From assembly GCA_016647705.1 (NCBI GenBank), contig CM028327.1, forward strand, positions 8,193,726 through 8,257,725: a stretch of 64,000 nt of DNA, written 5' to 3'. This document shows, one piece after another, positions 58,270-64,000 of the stretch. The stretch is from Eucommia ulmoides. Lineage: Eukaryota; Streptophyta; Magnoliopsida; Garryales; Eucommiaceae. The notes below the pieces were generated by a model. That model was not told the DNA's origin, did not search any database, and saw only the letters and a program-made list of their open reading frames with translations. The stretch's first letter is position 1; each line of letters starts with the position of its first letter. The position numbers and the translations under genes were made by a program.

Positions 58270-59650
58270 TCGGCTAAAATGTAAAGATGAGAGGTTAAAA
58301 AAATGTGAAAGGCCTAGCCTAGTCAAGTAAAACAACCTTGCATTTTTCTATACTCTATTATCTAATACGTCTAATTGGTGGCGTTGGCATATTTCGATCC
58401 TTGATCCTCCCATCCTCAATGTTGTTATACTGCCCTATCATTCGGGCGATATGCTTTGCTCCGTGCCAGTATTCTCCTGCATATTAGGTGCCTTCTCGGA
58501 TCCCCAGTAGACCAGTATAACAATACATGCATGACATAATAACTATTTCATAAGATCAACTGTTTATAAAACATCAAATCAGATCTCTCTTTCCCTTTGT
58601 CATCTTAAAAAGTAAAGCTTACAAATTGTTGTCGAGACCGTTTGGGCCACATGGATTGGGCAAATTAGGCCTATTGGGCTAAGCCCGAGCCTAGTCTTAG
58701 ATGGCCACTAGCTTCTCCGATGTTATTAGCACCAAATTGGGGCTAATCCTATTACTTCACCAGCATTGGGATTCACTCTAATTGGAACATCAGATATGGT
58801 CCTTGAGATTCGAAATATTGATCTTCCTTTTAAGTTTGGGTTCTTGCAAAACAATGCACACACGGGTGAGTCTACTGGCATTGCACCTCTAACGGGAGAA
58901 TCAGTAGTATGTTCTTGAAATAATTTTAGTAGAGTAATTGTTGCGAAGGAGTAAACCTACGTTGGCTAGCACCCCTGTCCCCTCTTGTATTTCTATGACC
59001 GTGGGAAGGCTTGTTGATCATGTGTTCCTCAAATCTTGGTCAATCCCCTTGATGCCCTAACTTAAGGGGATATAGGAGTAACACGTTGTTATATTTGAAT
59101 TGTAACTGTCCATTCCATATATAGTGGGCAGTTGCAACGGTTCCCAAGCAAGGGATAATGTTTAGCCTGGAGGCGGTACGCGATCAACATTCGATAATCC
59201 TGAGGATGGATTCATAGTGCAACCAACCCTCTAACCTCGGTTAGACCTTCTACTCGGTATCATCATGTCTTTAATAGTCTTCTCGAGCGCATAGTAGTAT
59301 CCTCGATTACCAGTTGGTAAGTTTGGAATCACTTGTTTGGCACGTGAATGCTGTCCAAATATGCACGGGAACATGTGTGTCGCATATGAGTTTTGTCCTT
59401 ACACGTGCCAACTTTCAAGTTTGTCAGAAAAAACCCATCAATATGAATAGAAAGAGAAAAGGAAGGATCAAACGACAATCTGTGATCCCTTTAAGAATGG
59501 GGTATAGCTTAAGAATATTGCACTGCAAGCTGCAACTTTTACCGTATGCTTTATTTTATGGAACTCAATCCTTGGCGTGCATAATAGTCACTCTTGTGCT
59601 GAATTTATGGTATAAGTTTATACACAAAAAGATTCTCCTGTAATTCATAT
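58270..59650. repeat. Downstream duplicated block, copy 2
   Basis: Diverged partner of 56,850-57,900. An extra stretch (about 58,860-59,480) is not in copy 1. The 109-codon frame at 59,314-59,643 crosses the duplicated border and looks non-coding. Confidence 0.55.
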
Positions 59651-60649
59651 CTCACCAAGATTTTTGTAGTTTACATTGATATTTATGGAATCTCAAGTTC
59701 ATGCTCCGACTTCCTCTGTTGTTTAATAGTTCGACTCGATTTTCCATCAAAATCTAAAATATACCAAAAAAAAAGAAAATTTTTTTGTAACGCAGTGAAA
59801 CGACATGGTGAATTTGGATTTCCAAAGAATAGCGGATTAGGGATTGAAAAATAGAAATCGTTCTATCTAAGTTTGGATTTCGAGTAACCAAACGCATCGA
59901 CGATTGTGTTCTATATGGTGTTAGATATTAAGACGAAGAATAGTGTGAGAAGAAGAAGATTTACCTCAAAAAATGCACAAAATAATTTAAGTGTGAGGGG
60001 CTATTAGAGAGAGATAAACCTTAGAAGTCACGGGACGAGAATATTAAAATTTATTTAATGACATTAAACCTGACTGAGAGGATGACTATTGATCGAACAC
60101 TGTGACGTAAACGGATTAATGTAGCCGACCCTTTTCAAGTCAGACAAAAACTTAGTAGTTGTTGGTTTTTTAAATAGGATAATAAATTTTTTATATATTT
60201 AGAGCGTCCAAAAAATGTTAGTAATTCTGTGTTTAGTTTAGATATTTTTATTAAATGGTGATTTAGAAAGTGAGACACAAAAATCGGCTCTATAGCAGCC
60301 GTTCTGTGTTCATGCCGAGGCAAACGTAGGAAAGGGCCCACCCCAAAAACCCACTGTTTTGGAATTTTGTTTAAGAAGGATAGTTTGGAATTTTTATTTA
60401 AATTTATGTTTTTTTTCTTAAAACTTTCTTCATATATAGTGTTTTATCAAAAAGAAAAATGGATTTAGAGCCCATTCTATTTTTTTTTATTAAAAGTGGG
60501 GTTACTTCCGATCAATCCTTGTTTTTATTACACTTCAAAAAAAAAAAGAAAAAGAAAAAGGATAATCAAAGATGTTATATATTTAGAGAGTAACAAAAAA
60601 ATGTTAAAAGAAAAAAGTGAGCCTATAAGGAGACTTAATGAAAAGAGTA
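59651..60649. other. No gene recognised
   Basis: AT-rich sequence with A and T runs and a short GAAGAAGAA stretch near 59,935-59,965. Nothing supports a coding region, RNA gene or identifiable repeat. Confidence 0.5.
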
Positions 60650-62740
60650 TATACTGACATGTATATATAAATATGTATATAATTGAACCTAATGTTTTGA
60701 TGAACAATTGAATATTAATATTTTATGAAAGTAATTGTTTTATTGAGTGATTTCAGATTAAAAGTTTCATATATTGAGATGAGAAAAATAAAAAGTCAAA
60801 AAGATTAACCGCTGAAAATTTGCAAAATGAAGAATTTATGAAGTGATCATTGAAGATTTATAAAACGAAGGAATTTATGAAGAAATTCAAGACGAGTGCA
60901 AAGTGAAGATAATGAAGATTTTTGGAATATAGAAGACTTTTAGGTAAAAACAACTAATTACTTTTGTGCTATTAATTCAACCTAAATTAGGATTACGTAC
61001 GACACTTTAAAATGAGTAATTTTATATGCATCATAGTAAGAATTGATAAGTTTAATATTCTAATCTGATCTTAATTTATAAAGTGTTTAAATATCATAAA
61101 AAAAAAATTCGATAAAGAGTTGAATTGAGAAAATATTTTTAACACATATAAAATAATGAGTTTCTGGTAAATTCGATCAACCAACGAAATGGGTCAGTCA
61201 ACTAATGAAAACAATAGTTTTAAGGAGTTAAAAGGTGAACCTACTAACCAATTTGGTCAACCAACAAGAGAGATCGGTCGACTTAAGCAACCAGTTGCTA
61301 AAACGGAGAAAAAAAATGAAAATCCATTGGACGAATCGGTCAATCAACCAAGGGGCCAGTTGATCGATGATAGGCGATCAACAGTTAAATGTTGAACTGT
61401 TGCAAGGGATCGGTCGACCGAATTGAGGACGGTCGACCGAGGCTGGCAGAATAGTCAGGTTGACTATTCCGATTTTGAGAGATCTTTTACCAAATCCTAT
61501 GGTTTTGAATGTTTGAAAAAGAGATATTTTGGAGATTTGAGTATTTTACTATTATATATCATATATCACTAAGATCCTATCAATTTGATCCACATATTAA
61601 TTAATTTTTTGAATTGAATTAGTAAAACTATTTCATATCTTCAAGTGTTTTGGATCTAAAAAGTTTTGGAGACCAAATTGAGTTTTTCTAAAAATATTTT
61701 TAAATGAAATATATCTATTTTGATAGTATATATATAATATATGGGATCTTAGAGTGTGATTTTTTGTCTTACCTTTTGAAAACTAATCCGTTATAGGTCT
61801 AGTTTGAAGTCTATTTACATTAACCTACGAATTTCTAAATTTGTAATCAAGAACAATCAACATTCGCTTAAAAAAAGAGTAATTTACGTTGGTATATTTT
61901 TAAGAGAGTTATTTTAAAGAATTCTTGATTGAAACGCGATTTTTTTTTCATCATTAGACTTTATTCTACACTGAGCTATCGTAATTGCAAAAAATCCAAG
62001 TGAGTTCTTTCCAAGTTAATTAAAATGTTGTATTATATTATCTATTTGATTGTTTGGAATATTTGTTTTAGAAAAATTGCTTTCCTGATTGAAAATCTTG
62101 TATATCTTAAGAAACGATTTTTGCCTGCGAAATCGGATTATATATTATTTGTGCCTTAAATTAATTAAATCAAATTTATTCCTCACATAGTTCTATCACA
62201 AGTTTTCGGGACATTGAACATAATTATTTTGAGGTAGTAGAAGCCCCTGTGGGAAGAAACTTGAGATTTTTTTGTATTTGCGAGTTTGAGTGGATTAAAT
62301 ATATTTGGGATGGTGTCAAATTAGGGTATTTAGGGTTTGACCTTCAGCTTGTGAAAAATATTAGATTTGGTCTTTAACCTTTTAAAATCATTAAGTTTTG
62401 ATTATTCTTGTAATAGTGTAAGAGTGTAAATGTTTGCTTTTGAGCCTGGAAAAATAATTAGGTTAATCTTCAACCCGTGAAAATAATTATAAGGGTTTGA
62501 TTCTTATTTGAGGAAAGAAATTAGGGGATTGGTGGATTGCGAAAACTCTATGGAGGTTGGGAGACTGGATGTAGGTAAGAGTAGCTTACCGAATCAGAAT
62601 AAATCATTGTGCACTGGTTTGTTATATTTCTATTGTTTTGATGTGAACTTAATTAAACACATTTTCTCTGCTTAATAAGATAATAAGCAATTAGGAAAAT
62701 AGATAATTTGTGTAAAAATTTAATTGATTAAATTTTTATT
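60650..62740 (+). mobile_element. Probable large Copia (SIRE/Maximus-type) LTR
   Basis: The first part (CTAATGTTTTGATGAACAAT), a middle stretch rich in GGTCGACCGA and GGTCAACCAA motifs (61,170-61,450), and an end with GGATGTAGGTAAGAG...CCGAATCAG..AAATCATTGTGCACTGG resemble the layout of large plant Copia LTRs. No partner LTR or target duplication was found, so a solo LTR or fragment is likely. The identification rests on family resemblance and the borders are approximate. Confidence 0.4.
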
Positions 62741-62789
62741 ACTACCAATTCATCTTCCTCTTCGGTGGATCTTCAGGTCCACATATGTA

Positions 62790-64000
62790 TTGAGTCGTTA
62801 AGCATAAAATAAAGTAAAAAAATAAGGAGGATGAGGAGAAACAATGAATAATTTAAAAACAAAAGCTGCTGCATATTATATAAAGAGGATGGACTATGGC
62901 ACAACTATTCTTCATGTTCTCTCCCCTTTTTCTTACTTTTTTTTAATATACATATACCTTTTATTGAAATTAATCATTTGAGCATTCCCATACCTAAATA
63001 CATTATATTTTTATAATTTATAAATACAAAAGAATAATAAATATTAAAAAATAAATTAATTAAATACAAATATAAATTTAAATGGTACAAGTATAATATT
63101 GTTTAACCGATTTAGAAATTCATGTGTGAAATTTCTGTGAGATACTATATGGTGTAAGATTATGAGAATTTAAAATGGTGTTTGATTTCAACTATTAGAT
63201 CATAAATTGATTCTACGAGTCAAAATGCCCCAAATGTAAAATATGTTTAAATTTATAGAATAGATAATTTTATAATATTTTATGTAAATAAATAAATAAA
63301 TAAATAATAGTCGGCGGGAAGTTCTAAACATGATCTCAAATTAATATAAAACTGGTAAATCAAATAAGTATTTTATTTTTAATTTTGTCTGTTAGAGTTC
63401 ATAGGAACACTAATGTCCCAATTAGAATTGTGTCGCCATTTGCCATCCCATTGCCACTGGCCACCATATTCTCGACGTCGAATTTCTACCATTGTTGGCC
63501 ATTAAAACTCCAGTTGCCGGTCCTTCAATTTTTTTTTTAGTTACATTTAATTATATTTTTAGTAATATTTGTTTTATATACTTTTGGTTATATTCTACTA
63601 ATTTTTTGGTCGGCGATCGCCGGATGAATGTATCTAAAAAAAAATAAAAATACAACAAAAATCATTTTAAAATGCAACTTAAAATATACATAAAAAAATA
63701 ATTAAATAAATAATTATGCCCTACCAATTATCCGAAATAAACAAATACATAGTCACGAAGGGGAAAAAAAAATTAATTGAATTCATAAACATCTAATATA
63801 AATAAAAACGAACAAATTTATAAAGAGAGAGAGAATGAAAAAACAAAAGCAATTGGTACTTTTAAAAGAGTGAATCTTATTTGCTTGAAACTTTCACCTC
63901 CTCGTGGATCATGCACGTACTTGTTTTGCCTTGTTGGAAGAATCATGCAGGAATAACTTCCTCTTCACTTCTTAAACCATGCACATTCTATATATATGTG
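62790..64000 (+). promoter_or_regulatory. Promoter and leader of the next ankyrin-PGG paralogue
   Basis: 62,815-62,895 repeats the TATA block of 8,795-8,890 (CTGCATATTATATAAAGAGG). 63,440-63,660 resembles 8,930-9,100, with an insertion between them. 63,845-64,000 repeats 9,272-9,440 closely (CCTCCTCGTGGATCATGCAC). In the first copy the ATG lies about 55 bases beyond the corresponding point, so the coding start of a tandem paralogue should fall just outside the window. Confidence 0.7.

Noticed and set aside
59314..59643. 109-codon + strand frame
   Set aside because: Crosses the edge of an old non-coding duplication and its partner block has no such frame.
1..64000. tRNA, rRNA, riboswitch or small-RNA genes
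   Set aside because: No cloverleaf, rRNA core or known ncRNA motif was recognised by eye. The tRNA-Asp-like and tRNA-Met-like stretches are primer binding sites of retroelements.

Overview
The window is nuclear DNA of a flowering plant, most likely a eudicot. It is AT-rich, has plant-type introns and long AT, T and AC microsatellites, and is filled with nested retrotransposons (Ty1-copia, Ty3-gypsy, a plant L1-type LINE with a DUF4283 ORF1, an Athila-like non-autonomous LTR family), Helitrons and a MITE. There are no operons, ribosome binding sites, rRNA or tRNA genes or CRISPR arrays. The species cannot be named from the sequence.

The only host gene seen is an ankyrin-repeat/PGG-domain gene of the ACD6/ITN1-like membrane protein family, and it is a pseudogene. 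Its pieces lie in the right order on the + strand: a TATA-type promoter near 8.8 kb, an ankyrin exon at 9.49-9.93 kb, two more ankyrin exons at 10.36-10.63 kb, a linker stretch at 24.3-24.75 kb, and the membrane-spanning PGG exon at 48.73-49.27 kb. The PGG end is duplicated at 55.49-56.05 kb, and both copies carry the same nonsense codon. The last 1.2 kb repeats the promoter/leader of this gene, so another tandem paralogue should start just beyond the window.

Layout. 0-6.35 kb: three Helitrons, two head to head and two in tandem. 6.35-8.5 kb: degraded LTR-element remnant. 8.8-10.6 kb: promoter and first exons. 10.7-14.3 kb: third Helitron-type insertion in an intron. 14.3-24.3 kb: LINE (minus strand) split by element E1 at 16.66-21.88 kb. 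24.3-24.75 kb: gene exons. 25.15-47.35 kb: Copia-1 (minus), interrupted by Copia-2 (28.49-40.81 kb) and element E4 (40.91-46.33 kb). Copia-2 is itself interrupted by solo LTR E2 (30.58-31.99 kb) and a Ty3-gypsy element (33.98-40.18 kb), and the gypsy 5' LTR holds solo LTR E3 (34.45-35.80 kb). 47.35-48.73 kb: solo LTR E5 at the Copia-1/gene boundary. 49.27-54.52 kb: element E6 inside the PGG exon. 54.52-56.05 kb: the duplicated Copia-1/PGG block. 56.17-56.79 kb: PIF/Harbinger-like MITE with a very GC-rich core. 56.8-59.65 kb: two diverged tandem copies of downstream sequence. 60.65-62.74 kb: probable large Copia LTR. 62.8-64.0 kb: next paralogue's promoter.

E1 to E6 are one family: LTRs of 1.3-1.7 kb starting TGATAGGTG and ending ACCA, a tRNA-Asp-type primer binding site, a short gag-like relic and no pol. 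Each LTR holds a cluster of short GC-rich palindromes whose core sequence differs between subfamilies. No intact protein-coding gene was found, and nothing resembles a new enzymatic or defence system. The unusual content is structural: the LTR palindrome clusters, the nesting, the Helitron array and the duplicated gene end.
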